Source: Melieria omissa | Lineage: Eukaryota > Arthropoda > Insecta > Diptera > Ulidiidae | NCBI GenBank assembly: GCA_963971225.1 | Contig: OZ020270.1 | Coordinates: 17,657,817 to 17,721,816, forward strand | Direction: 5' to 3' | DNA: 64,000 nucleotides | Shown here: one piece after another, positions 34,126-44,542 of the stretch | Layout of the letters: the number at the start of each line of letters is the position of its first letter | Numbering within the stretch: the stretch's first letter is position 1 | Program-made: the position numbers and the translations under genes | Notes under the pieces: model-generated | The model's database searches: none | Seen by the model: only the letters and a program-made list of their open reading frames with translations | Told to the model about the DNA's origin: nothing

Positions 34126-34530
34126 TAAAAGTACAGTGCAGTGAAAAAACCAGAAAACATTTAATTTGTGCATGAAGTTTGAGTGCTGATTGGTTTTATA
34201 GCGAAAAAAAAGGGACACAAACACTGTGTACAAAAGGAGCTAAGTGCGGTTTACGTTTCAGTGCCGAGAATTTGTTATTTTCGTTTCGAATCGCCCCGAG
34301 TTGTAGAGGCATCGTGTAACGTGGCATGCGGTTACGCACGTACGTATGTATGTACATAAGTACGTGCCTACAATGTCGGCTTGTCGGTACCGGCACGACA
34401 TGGCTACAGCGCGCTGCCGTTCTTTAATTGCAGCGAGTTGCTAGCTTAACGAGCCAGTTACCCAAGACGCAGAACATAAACTTAACCGTAACGGTAAACT
34501 TAGACAATTTGAGCGATTACTCAAAACTTA
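34126..34530. other. Unassigned DNA left of P-like element
   Basis: No gene. The part at 34,450-34,500 (GTTACCCAAGACGCAGAAC) reappears inverted near 44,590-44,625, so it belongs to an unidentified repeat that continues on the right side of the P-like element (37,546 onward). Confidence 0.45.
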
Positions 34531-35060
34531 GTTTCCGTCATGGTACAATAACAAGGTATGCCAACTAGAAAAATCTCGCTCTTATTTCCTTTGTTTACAT
34601 TTGGAAATGATGTCAAACAGAGATACTAGAGTTGCGTGTACGCTAAAAATTTAGTACCTTTTTCCATGCATACCATACGTTTTGGAAATGTTTATACTAA
34701 ACAAACAAGAAATATGCACTAGCTGCTTAGAGTGAAAAGGTCCACTTTTTCAAATGTTACAGGAAAGACAAAAAACTATGTAAAAATAATTTATATTTAT
34801 GTTTATTTACATACCTAATAGTTTTACTTCTTTAAGTAATGTTGCTAAATTTTGCCTTGGAGTAGTGAAGAGATTGTGAAGAAATAAAATAAAAAATGTT
34901 CCGCTGACTTGTGACTTAAGACATTTTTTGCCGTTATTTTTAATTTGTGCTCTGGACTTTGTGCACTTTTTCACAAAGCAAAATTTTTCCTTTTTTTCTT
35001 GTTTCATGCAGAAATATGAGTGCGGTTACCAAACTAACCAAAATTGAAGCAGTACAGTAC

Positions 35061-37097
35061 CACAGATAACTCATCATATAGGTGTCCAGCGGCCAAGGAA
35101 AAAATGTGTCAAAAAGTTCGACCAATTTGGGCTCCGATAAGAGCTTTTTGGCCTCTAAGGTCACTCACACAAACACCGCTTCACACGCATTGTACTCTGT
35201 TTTGAGATACAGAAATATGTGAGTTTTAGTCAAAACGGCGGTTGTCTGTTATCATACCTTTTAAGGGGGTCTTCTGCTAACGCGCCCGGAATTTTAGTCT
35301 ATTTTTGGAAATTAATTGTAAGGAAACTATACAAGATAATTGAAAAATTTTTTTTTTATTATTTTTGTACATGTTTAAACTTGAAAAATGACAAATGCCT
35401 TATGTGTGTGCATTTCCGTTATCTTTAAACGCATTTTCCCGAAAATCACCTTTTTTATACTTTGTGGTATGACTTCTACAAGTAATTTTCATCGGATTTG
35501 ACTAATTTTTTTTTTTACTTCTTCATAAAACACTTCTCTATGCTTCTCCGAGTACGATTTTTTTTATTTTTAAAATTTTTCAAATTATACGGTTTTTTGT
35601 GAAAAGTTGTATTTTCAACCACGTTTTTTGACCTGTTGAGGGTCATAAAAATTGAACAAAACAAAATTTCAAAAATCGTACTCGGAGAAGCATAGAGAAG
35701 TATTTTATGAAGAAGTGAAAAAAAAATTAGTCAAATCCGATGAAAATTACTTGTAGAAGTCATACCACAAAGTATAAAAAAGGTGATTTTCGGGAAAATG
35801 CGTTTAAAGATAACGGAAATGCTCGAAACGGCTGGAGGCGGCTATGTTTCCGGCTTCGAAAACCCAAGAAGGAATGTGTTTTTCACGAAACCGTTTATAA
35901 GACGTATTCCTTATATCCTCTATATTCAAAAAATGCAAAAAAAAAAATATCGATTTTTTCAATCCGCGTAAGCAGAAGACCCCCTTAAGCAGCCAGTTGG
36001 AATTGAGTGTTGATGGTCAAACGCGTAAGCGGGGTGTCTCGGACAAGTTCGCGGTTCGATCCTTACTGTAGCTGCTAAGATTTTGGTAACTTTTTTTTTT
36101 AATATATTCCTTTTTCACGACCCGTGAAAACAATATAAATGAAGCATTTATTTGGTTTCTAGATTTCTTGATTAGTAAATTGTTTGGTTTTGGAGACACA
36201 TATAATTGTTCGCAATTTGTAAAATCAATCAACCAGCATACGGTTACAAACAACCATACAGCAAAAAGATTCGGTTGATGATGACAGGCGCTCATGGGCG
36301 TACCTAGGTATGGGTAGAGGAGGGAGTTCCCGCTCGTAATTCTATATTTTACATACATATGCACAGAAATCTATATTCTATTCTATTTCAATTTTATATT
36401 CTGAATTTGGAAATGTAATTATGTCTTTGCCACCTTTAATTTGTTGCTGGGTACGCCCAGGTACTTGCTTTTCGCAAAAAATAATGAAAACATCGGCACA
36501 ATCTGCCAACACTAATGTAATTGTTCAGCGGTCACTTCATTGTCGCAATACAGTTATGCCGACCCAAAGGATAGACCTGCTGGCGCCGCAGCTATTGGCA
36601 ATGCGTTGCCTTAACAACGATGTGTATATGTCATGCAAAAGAAAATAAAGACTTCATATTCTTTGATCATGCACAAAGTTTTATTTTCATTTATATCACA
36701 TTTTTTTTAGCACATTATTAATTTCAGGTATAACCGATTAAAAAAGTTAATAAAAAAAGCGTTAAATGTTAAGAACAATTTTGCTTCTCGCCCAGCCTTG
36801 AACCCGAGGAGAAATTCACGAAAAATAAATTACGGATATCTGATGTGCTGTCTACCTGTTACACCAAATACAGTACGTGATCGTTGTAGCTAAAATCATA
36901 AATATATGTTGCAAAAAAGAATATCACAAGCAAAAAAAGAAATTCAAAATTAATTCAATCCGACAAAAGTTCTGGATGAGCACATGCAGTTGGGTGCGTA
37001 AAATAGCTTTGCGGAAAAAAGCTGTAATTCAGAGCTTGAAATTTTTGTGCCGTTTTCGTCGCATGAGACTGGATATCTATATGATGAGTTATCTGTG
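35061..37097. mobile_element. Z family copy 1 (7-bp duplication, two tRNA-like modules)
   Basis: The TIR is CACAGATAACTCATCATATA at both ends, with a perfect 7-bp direct repeat ACAGTAC on each side (35,054-35,060; 37,098-37,104). It contains TTAA-MITE c; without it, 1313 bp. Two tRNA-like modules: plus strand A box at 36,014 and B box GTTCGATCC at 36,054; minus strand A box at 36,855-36,866 and B box at 36,795-36,803. No transposase. Superfamily unknown. Confidence 0.85.
35265..35984. mobile_element. TTAA-site MITE (c), GGGGGTCTTCTGC family, mostly palindromic
   Basis: The TIR is GGGGGTCTTCTGCTAACGCG / GGGGGTCTTCTGCTTACGCG, with TTAA at 35,261-35,264 and 35,985-35,988. Z2 (60,350) and Z3 carry the empty CTTTTAAGCAGCC site. 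About 160-170 bp arms (35,402-35,570 and 35,660-35,822) are near-perfect inverted repeats around a short centre. Confidence 0.92.
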
Positions 37098-37889
37098 ACA
37101 GTACATTATTTTTACACCAATATGGCTTGCGGTCTAGCCCTGAAAATGTCAAAAGTTTGTTTTTCAAGTCCAGAATTTTTTTTTAAACAAAAAACTCAAA
37201 GAAAATGAACTTAAAAAAAACTTCTAAAAAAATAAACTGTTGAAGACAGTAACATAACTAATATGTTTCTATTTTCCCGCAAGTAGCTGGTACCGGACAT
37301 GTAGTTTACGTTTGAAACGTAATATTGACAGAAATATGAGCATTTTTCTACTTTTTGACAAGAAAAAGATACCTTTTTAAGTTTTTCTGTGTATCGTAAA
37401 AACTGTATGCTTTTCAGTATTTTCTGTGCAGCCCTGCGCACAACTCCCATTCATAAGCACCTCTAATTTCTGCCGTTTGACATTGACATCCCATAGTACA
37501 TGAAAAGTACTCTCCCTATCTGGCATACCTTGTCATTGTACCATGGTTTCCGTAAGCATAAATATAGCAATTAGCTGATTTTCCTTGTTGACAGAGAGAA
37601 ATATACAGTGAGAGTCACCAAAACTCGAACAGGCACGTTGCATTACTATTTTTTGTTAAATCTCTGAATTACTTCCGATTTTCGCAATGAAATACTCTGT
37701 TTCACAAAGAACGTAACATTTTTATTCATTTATTAACAAAACTAAAATTATTTCAACTGTAAAAACAAAAATAAATTCGGTTTTAATACTATTACAAGAA
37801 AAGTTATCAGTCAGTAAAAATTGTACAGTGTACCGTGTTTTCAAAAAAATTAAAAAACAAATATTTTTAAATTATCGAGTTATTTTTTA

Positions 37890-38482
37890 CAGCCTGATTC
37901 TGTGCATTCTTGACAAATTTTTTATCAAGAAATTTTGTCAAGATTTTTATCAAGCAAAAGCTTTGCTCGTATTCTGATCCAACATTGATAAAGTAAAAAG
38001 CTCATTTAATTCAACATAAGGTGAATATGCGACAGTTGTTAAATTGTCAAAAAATAAGACAAACAGTTTAAGTAAAGTAAGTTTTGCAAAAAAAAACCGG
38101 CCTTGATAGCCCAGCGGGTACGCGCTGGCTTCTCATACCGAGCGCCCTCGGATCGAATCCTGGCTGGGCTGGAAATAAGTTCGTGCGTTTTTTTCAATAG
38201 TTTCATCACAATAGGCGCTTTTTGCATACAAAAAATAATTCGTGGGAGGTAACGGCATTTTTTTTTATTTTCTCTGATGTAAAAGTGTAAACATGCACAA
38301 TTCTTCCATTTTCAATAGGCAAAATTTCAATTTGTATGCTGTTGTCAATAGCATTCAAACTTTTGACAATTTATCAAGAAAAGAGCTTTTATTTTTGGGA
38401 TAGAATACCGATTCTTGACAAATAATAAAAACTTGACAAATAGTCAATATGGTGAATTTATCAAGTGTACAGAATCGGGCTG
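37890..38482 (+). mobile_element. CAGCCYGATTCTGT MITE, copy M5
   Basis: A complete 593-bp copy flanked by TTA. The tRNA-like module is on the plus strand with exact A box TAGCCCAGCGGG (38,107-38,118) and B box GATCGAATC (38,151-38,159). This copy provides the intact sequence at the M3/M4 junction. Confidence 0.92.
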
Positions 38483-38485
38483 TTA

Positions 38486-38660
38486 ATATTTAGTTGGAAA
38501 TCCTTTATTGCCTGCTGCAGCCTGCAGTCCTTTAGGTATCGATGCAACCAATTTTTTTTAAGGTTATTCTTTAGTATATCTAAATACTTCCATTGATTAC
38601 TGCGGCCGTTTATAAAAACTAGATTTCCAACGCCAAGAGATGACATACTCCCCCACACCA
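38486..38660 (-). pseudogene. Tc1-like transposase fragment
   Basis: A minus-strand frame with MVWGSMSSLGVGNLVFING and NQWKYLDILKNNLKK, the region between the first and second catalytic Asp of Tc1-type transposases. The DD34E portion after NNLKK is deleted, joining directly to the C-terminal end. Part of fossil N. Confidence 0.78.
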
Positions 38661-38663
38661 TTA

Positions 38664-39123
38664 GCCTAGGCGTATACGGACACGCAGGCCTCACACGCAG
38701 CACAGCTCAGCGTAGTTAAATTTTTTGTAAATAATGCAGTACCATATGACAGCGTATACAGCGACATAGTCGCGTGCGGCGGAGAGACGTGCCTGCGCAC
38801 AACTGCGTTGCGTTGTAGTTGTAGTTGAAATACAGTTTCCTACGTGCAGCCGACACGTTCTCTTGCAAAAATTTAAGAATAAATTGAAAAAGTGCGTGGA
38901 CAGCCCATATTACACTCAAATTATATTATATAGGTTATATTTCAAAGTCTGATTCAGACAAATAACTCATATTACTGGGTTTATGGAATGAATACGGAAC
39001 ACGTGTGCTGGTTTTCCGAGATTCGTATACGCTGTTCAAACATTTGCTGCGTAACACAGTTTAATTTGCGTTGCGCTGCCCTGTGCTGTGTTGCGCGGCC
39101 TGCGTCTCCGTATACGCCTAGGC
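38664..39123. mobile_element. GCCTAGGCGTATACGG family, copy B (empty site for MITE b)
   Basis: A 460-bp copy with ends identical in style to copy A. It interrupts Tc1 fossil N. The flanking triplets read TTA and TAA, so the duplication is ambiguous. Confidence 0.78.
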
Positions 39124-40430
39124 TAAGGCCTAGCTGCCCGCAACCACCCGTGTTGTGCGTGTGAATTTGTACGTGGGTGGAAGGGACCTACAGTTTTATG
39201 CCGGTTCCGAACGGCAGGTTGGTTGGTTCATCACTTCCAGTTTGCTTTTTCATTGACGATTTTTTTTGTTTTCGACTCGACTTGGTGTTCTTTTTTCTAT
39301 CTCGAAATTATGTATTGAACTGATTACTTCGACTTCGATTAATAATTTTAGCAATTTTACCATAAGATTTACCGTTTTAGTGGTGCTCGATTGCAAGTTC
39401 ACGAATGTCAATAGTTGTCTGCTTAATTTTTTGTTTAATTCAGAAATATAGGAGAAGAAATTTTTATAAACTACTTAAAATTGAATTTAAAGTAACAAAT
39501 CGCGCTTTCAGTTTCCCCTACGAATTTTTTTTAGGGAAATACCCGAATTTCTCGTACTAATAATCAGCTGTACGATTTTCAGTGAGGCCTTACCGTACGA
39601 TTTACAGTGTTATCAAAATTTTTGCAAAAGTGGTAAACATTATGAACATTATTTTTATTGCAAATAACGCTTGTTTATATATCACACCAAAAACAACATT
39701 GTGTTATTTAATCATAAACCGAAACACATAAAGATATTGTTAAAAGTGAAGTAATGACTGCTGTACGATTTTGGATGACACTCACTGTATTGCCACTCAG
39801 TTTTATTTCATTTTTCAGAGCAGAGCGGCAGCATTTCGCTGAGCGAAACCATCAGTTGATTGCATTTTCGGTAAACGTATACAGTCAACCCTCCTATAAC
39901 GCGGTACTCTCAGAACGCGGTTTCCATATAACGCGGAGCTAAAATTGCGACAGCCCTCCTATATCGCGGTACTCTTACAGCGCGGTTTCCGTTCAACAAC
40001 GTCCCATCAGTTCTTTCCGTGCACCCAATGAATGGTTTTTGAAAAGATTCGCGCGGAGCGGTTGCAATAAATATACGCGGTCGTTCGGGTTTGAGGTGTT
40101 TATTTCTTGACGTTAGAAATACAAGTAACACAAGAGTACACGAAACATTAAACGATACAAACAGCCGAAGCCGGGGAGCAGAAGATATGGGGAACATGAT
40201 TACAAAAGGAGAAGGAAAGATTGGGATTAGTGATGGGATCGACGAATCACTAAATACACACAGTACATCTGAACATCGCGCCCGCCATTGCATATTGCAA
40301 TCATAATGGCTGCCGGGGTCCCGCCCAGGGTTGCGGCGGACGGCTGACTGTTCATAAGTTGGCGGTGACGCGAGACTGCCTGCTGTAAAATGGACTGACG
40401 GCTGGGGGATTGTCGCCGTTCCGCGATGCC

Positions 40431-41621
40431 TCAGCGCTGGGGAGTGCGCTGAGGACCTCTTTGCAGTTGATGCTCGGTGCGGTCGTGCAGGGCAGTCTGT
40501 GGGGCAACTGCTGGGCTGGTCGCTAGCGCTGGATCTGCAAAAGAGGAGATGTCAGTTGAGAACTTGTGTGGGGTGTATGCGGGGTTCGCTTGAGTTGCCG
40601 TCGGAGGACGACACGTTCTCTTGTTGGGCCGATTTTTGGTGACATTGGAAGATGAGGGTTGTGGGTTGGACTTGGTAGGCCGAAAGAAATTCAGCCGTTC
40701 CAATATCTCGTATCTGCAGGTCAACAACTCATTCATTTGTGACCAGGATGGCAGATCCTTCCGGGATGTCAACGATTGTTCCCATAAAGCTAGAGTTGCC
40801 CCACTATTTTTGGTGTGGGCGGGAGTGATGTTCAATATAGATCGAATTTGGTTGTCAACGAGGATGCGTTTGTTCTCATAGCGGGATCTTAGAGCTTCCC
40901 ACGCGAGTCCGAAATTCTCATCGGTTAATGCGTATTGTTTAACAACAGCACCGGCTTGGCCTTGCGTTTTGTATCGGAGGTGATACAATTTCTGGGCTGG
41001 AGTGAGCTGGGGTTGGTTAATGTATACCGCAGTAAACATGTCCCGAAAGGACGGCCACTGCTCATAGCCCCCGAAGAATGTTTCGGTGTCGCAAGGAGGA
41101 ACATGGAGGCAAATGTAGGAAGTATTTGCTGGTTCTAGGGGTTTAACCGGTTCCATACGCGTAGCAGGCTGGGGGGACTGAGATTGGAGCATCTTAATGA
41201 TGTCCAACATCTTAGCCATGCACAACTCGTATTGGTCTGTGCAGGCATCAATCTTTTGCCTAGCCGACTTTTTGAAACCGCCGGGCTGGCTGTTCTCTTC
41301 AGCAAGGAAGACTGCCTGATGTGCGCGCATTAGCCTGTCCCATTGGGCTTGCAAATTTTTCTGCTTAATTTGGACCAGTGATGTGGTCAAATCCTCAATG
41401 GGAGCCGATGAAAACTGTGTGCATAATTGCACGAGTCTCTCGGACTCAAAACCAAAAGTGGCAACACTGGGATCGGTTGCTTTGGGACTAGGGGGCGTGG
41501 GCGTTTTGCGTGCCTCGCGAGTGACAGGAACTGTCAAATGTGCCTCGGTTGACTTTGGATATCTTGGAGAAGGAGACTCCATTGTGTTAATTTGACGCTT
41601 GGGGGATCGCTCAACAGGCAT
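40431..41621 (-). pseudogene. BEL/Pao retrotransposon Gag (partial)
   Basis: Gag of a BEL/Pao-type LTR retrotransposon. A basic/proline-rich N-terminus is followed by a helical region (QIKQKNLQAQWDRLMRAHQA) and the DUF1759-like core FFGGYEQWPSFRDMFTAVYI, then LTPAQKLYHLRYKTQG and LAWEALRSRYENKRIL. Compared with typical BEL Gag, the segment after the core jumps to LALWEQSLTSRKDLPSWSQM, which suggests an internal deletion. The end is Pro/Thr/Ala-rich. No pol domains follow. Start ATG at 41,619-41,621. Confidence 0.82.
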
Positions 41622-42130
41622 TTTAATGGCTTAAAAAAAGCTCGAAAGTGCTTTGAAATTCGTTTGAATATAAATATAAGGTTTATGGGGAATAAACCTG
41701 AAGTATTACCGCGTCCGCGCGAACGATAATTCAGAATTGGAGAAATATACACGAAAGTGTAAAAAATTTTAATACGAATTTGTATTTCTGTTGAGGATAG
41801 AAGTTTACAACTGTGTGTGTAAACGCGTCGACAAATTGGTATATATATATTGGGAATAAATAAAAATATGTAAACAAGAATTTGGGAAATTATTAATAAA
41901 CAACAAATTTTGTAATATATAGGTATATGTGAATGTCTTTATTTGTATGCAAACGTGAATATTTGTTTGTATGTAAAGAGTCAATGAGTGTTAATATACT
42001 AGTGTATAAGTGTTTGTGGGTAATAATAATTAATTCTTATTTAGTGAACGATTACAAAATTTTGAGTACAGGTGGGATGTTTTTGTCCCACTGTATTTAC
42101 TTAAGGTGACAACAGCTGTGCACTGAATGT
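41622..42130 (-). repeat. Probable BEL/Pao leader and LTR region
   Basis: AT-rich sequence upstream of gag. The motif GTCCCACTGTATTT at about 42,089 recurs at about 43,456 across the RTE insertion. LTR limits and primer-binding site could not be fixed. Confidence 0.35.
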
Positions 42131-42136
42131 GTATGT

Positions 42137-43381
42137 ACTTACTTACTTACTTAACTGGCCATAACAACCCGTTATCGGGTTACGGCCTGCCGCAAAACTT
42201 CTCTCCAGGCGCCTCTGCTTTGCGCGCGCCTTCTCCAGTTAGTAACACCAAGAGATGACAGGGCCTCTTCAACTTGGTCCTTCCACCGGAGACACGGCCT
42301 CCCTCTTCGCCATCGACCTCCAACCATCGCATCGAACACCTTTTTCGCCGGAGCTTCGTCGTCCATGCGGCAGACATGACCGAGCCAGCGTAGCCGCTGG
42401 ATGTTTATTCGCTGCGCTACGTCCATGTCCTTATACAGCAACAGGGCCGAAGATTTTGCGAAGTACCTTCCTCTCGAACACTCCAAGGGCCGCTATGTCG
42501 TTTCGTGTCATTGTCCATGCTTCAGCGCCATAGAGGAGCACGGGCAAGATTAGCGTCTTATAGAGTGCAAGTTTTGTCGGTCGAGAGAGGTCTCTACTTC
42601 TCAATTGCCTACCGAGACCGTAGTAGCACCTGTTGGCAAGAGTTATCCTTCGCTTTATCTCCAGGTTGACATCATTGCTGCTGTTGATGGCGGTGCCAAG
42701 GTAGACGAATTAATTGACAACTTCAAAAGTATACCTGTCGGCCTCGACGTGAGACCCTAGCCGCTGCAAGTCCCTGCATGTAGACAGCATATACTTCGTC
42801 TTGCCCTCATTTACCACCAGACCCATTTTGGCAGATTCTCTTTCGATAGCCGCAAAGGCAGCGGTGACATCTCGCTTGTTACGTCCGATGACATCAATGT
42901 CATCAGCGTAGGCAAGGAGCTGGACACTTTTGTTGAAAATTGTGCCATTACGATGTACACCGGCCTTGCGCAGAACACTCTCCATGGTGAAGTTGAAGAG
43001 GTCGCAGGACAAAGGATCACCCTGTCTGAAACCTCGAACGGTATCAAAGGGGTCGGAGAGGTCACTTCCAACCTTGACGGAGCTGCGCGTATTGCTCAAC
43101 ATCGCTCTGCAAAGTCTCACAAGCTTTGCAGGGATACCAAGTTCAGACAATGCGGCATATAGGCGATCCCTTATCGGGCTATCGAATGCTGCCTTGTAAT
43201 CGATGAAGAGATGGTGTGTATCGATTTGATTCTCATGGGTCTTCTCCAGGATTTGGCGTAAAGTGAATATCTGGTCGATGGTGGACTTACCAGGTCTAAA
43301 GCCGCACTGATAAGGTCCAATCAGCGCCTTGGCGAGTGGCTTTAATCTTTCACATAGTACGCTCGTCAGGACCTTGTAATC
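42137..43381 (-). mobile_element. RTE-type LINE, 5'-truncated (copy 2)
   Basis: Same family as copy 1 at 13.2-15.9 kb. The 3' tail is (AAGT)n at 42,137-42,153, and a 7-bp duplication TGTATGT (42,130-42,136; 43,382-43,388) brackets it. Relative to copy 1 about 56 bp are missing near 42,439. The empty TTAA site for MITE a is at 42,151-42,154. Confidence 0.88.
42172..43330 (-). pseudogene. RTE-type reverse transcriptase, C-terminal half (broken)
   Basis: Frames at 42,710-43,150 give FRQGDPLSCDLFNFTMES and LLAYADDIDVIGRN (catalytic YADD). Frames at 42,172-42,486 give LRWLGHVCRMDD and the basic RRGRPCLRWKDQ end. Deletions (near 42,439) and shifts separate them, and the endonuclease is absent through 5' truncation. 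Confidence 0.88.
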
Positions 43382-43388
43382 TGTATGT

Positions 43389-43677
43389 GCAGCACTATTT
43401 AAAATTTTCGAGGTCTAAGAAAATTGTTCAAATATGCTGCGAAAACCGGTTACTCGTCCCACTGTATTTGCGTTTGCTTACTTCTGCCAGCGAGAGTGGG
43501 GATGTTGCTTAGGCAGAAGTGCGAAAGTGCAATTGCACTTGGAAGCAGCAGCGGGAGTGCTCGCTGCTCAGTGCTTGCGTATGTCGCACAAAACAAACGC
43601 GAAAATGCGTGCAAGTGGGTGAGTGTGAATGCAGCGGGAGAAATGCTGCACTAGAACAGTACGTCTACGTTCGTACG
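43389..43677. other. GC-richer unassigned stretch
   Basis: No domain recognised. Contains GCAGCAGCGGGAGTGCTCGC-like low-complexity sequence. May be part of the BEL/Pao LTR. Confidence 0.3.
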
Positions 43678-43744
43678 CGGTACGAATGATGTGATTTGTA
43701 CTAATTCTGAGTTTCTTATAGCGCGGTTTCCATACAACGCGGTG

Positions 43745-44422
43745 CAGTCAACCCTCCTATAACGAGTGAGTGCGCACCGCGTTATATGGAAACCGCGCTA
43801 TAAGAAACTCAGAATTAGTACAAATCACATCATTCGTACCGCGTTATTTGGAGACCAATAAATACAAAAGACAAGATAAATTAAAAATTATTTTTATTGA
43901 ATTCATCTTTTCTTTTATTGAACGTTCTTTTGAAGGTTTAAGCCCCTGAGCACGCCTTTGATTTTTCGAAATGAAGGTCCTAGCTGGTAGTTTTTGCCAA
44001 TATAATGCCGTCTCATCGGCGTTAAAAATCTGATCAGGTGAATAACCTCCTTCATTGATAATTCTAGCTAGCTACAGCTTATAATTTTCGCCTTAGCATC
44101 TGTTGAGGGCTGTTCTCCTTGAAACTTAATATTGTGCAATGTGTACCTTTTTTAGTTTTTCAAACCATCCTTTCTCGTACTGCGAAAGACCTCTGAGACC
44201 ATTGAAACCGACGCCGTAAACGGCTAAGAGATAAGCTTGAATGTTTATATAAACATATCCACTTAAAACCATTCATTGGGTGCACAGAAAGAACTGGTGG
44301 GACGTTGTTGAACGGAAACCGCGCTGTAAGAGTACCGCGTTATAGGAGGGCTGTCGCAATTTTAGCTCCGCGTTATATGGAAACCGCGTTCTGAGAGTAC
44401 CGTGTTATAGGAGGGTTGACTG
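43745..44422 (-). mobile_element. Tigger/pogo-type element (inner, internal deletion)
   Basis: A 678-bp copy in reverse orientation. The 5' arm ends at 44,422 (TA follows) and the 3' arm starts at 43,745 (preceded by TG instead of TA). It is inserted into the 3' arm region of the outer Tigger; parts of that arm lie on both sides (43,678-43,742 and 44,425-44,540). Confidence 0.68.
43905..44230 (-). pseudogene. Tigger transposase fragment
   Basis: A minus-strand coding remnant with QIFNADETALYWQKLPARTF, the first catalytic Asp box (NADETAL) of Tigger/pogo DDE transposases, followed by SKNQRRAQGLK. Upstream parts toward 44,230 are degraded. The rest of the catalytic domain is deleted. Confidence 0.8.
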
Positions 44423-44542
44423 TAGACGGTTTCCATATAACGCGGTACGAATGATGTGATTTGTACTAATTCTGAGTTTCTTATAGCGCGGTTTCCATAT
44501 AACGCGGTACGCAATCACCGCGTTATACGAGGGTTGACTGTA

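Larger units (their letters stand above)
34539..37545. mobile_element. P-superfamily-like element (Y), non-coding, with nested Z copy
   Basis: The termini CATGGTACAATAACAAGGTA / CATGGTACAATGACAAGGTA are flanked by a perfect 8-bp direct repeat GTTTCCGT (34,531-34,538; 37,546-37,553). P elements begin CATG and make 8-bp duplications, and the start resembles the canonical P terminus. After removing the Z1 insertion the element is about 0.96 kb and lacks transposase. A P-type transposase fossil is at 57.5-58.6 kb. Confidence 0.82.
37606..39787 (-). mobile_element. Tc1-like fossil (N) with two insertions
   Basis: The ends CAGTGAGAGTCACCAAAACT and CAGTGAGTGTCATCCAAAAT (complement, ending 39,787) are flanked by TA. 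M5 (37,890-38,482) and copy B (38,664-39,123) are inserted. About 1.1 kb of Tc1 sequence remains, with transposase sense on the minus strand. Confidence 0.72.
39882..44540 (+). mobile_element. Tigger/pogo-type element (outer), interior replaced
   Basis: The ends CAGTCAACCCTCCTATAACG (39,882) and CAGTCAACCCTCGTATAACG (complement, 44,540) are flanked by TA. The 5' arm (about 155 bp) and the distinct 3' arm (about 105 bp) match those of the inner copy at 43,745-44,422. A BEL/Pao remnant, an RTE LINE and the inner Tigger now occupy the middle. Confidence 0.65.

Noticed and set aside
34807..35164. Transposase of the P-like element Y on the minus strand
   Set aside because: The frame crosses the Z1 boundary and its sequence is Z terminal-repeat translation, not a P-type transposase.
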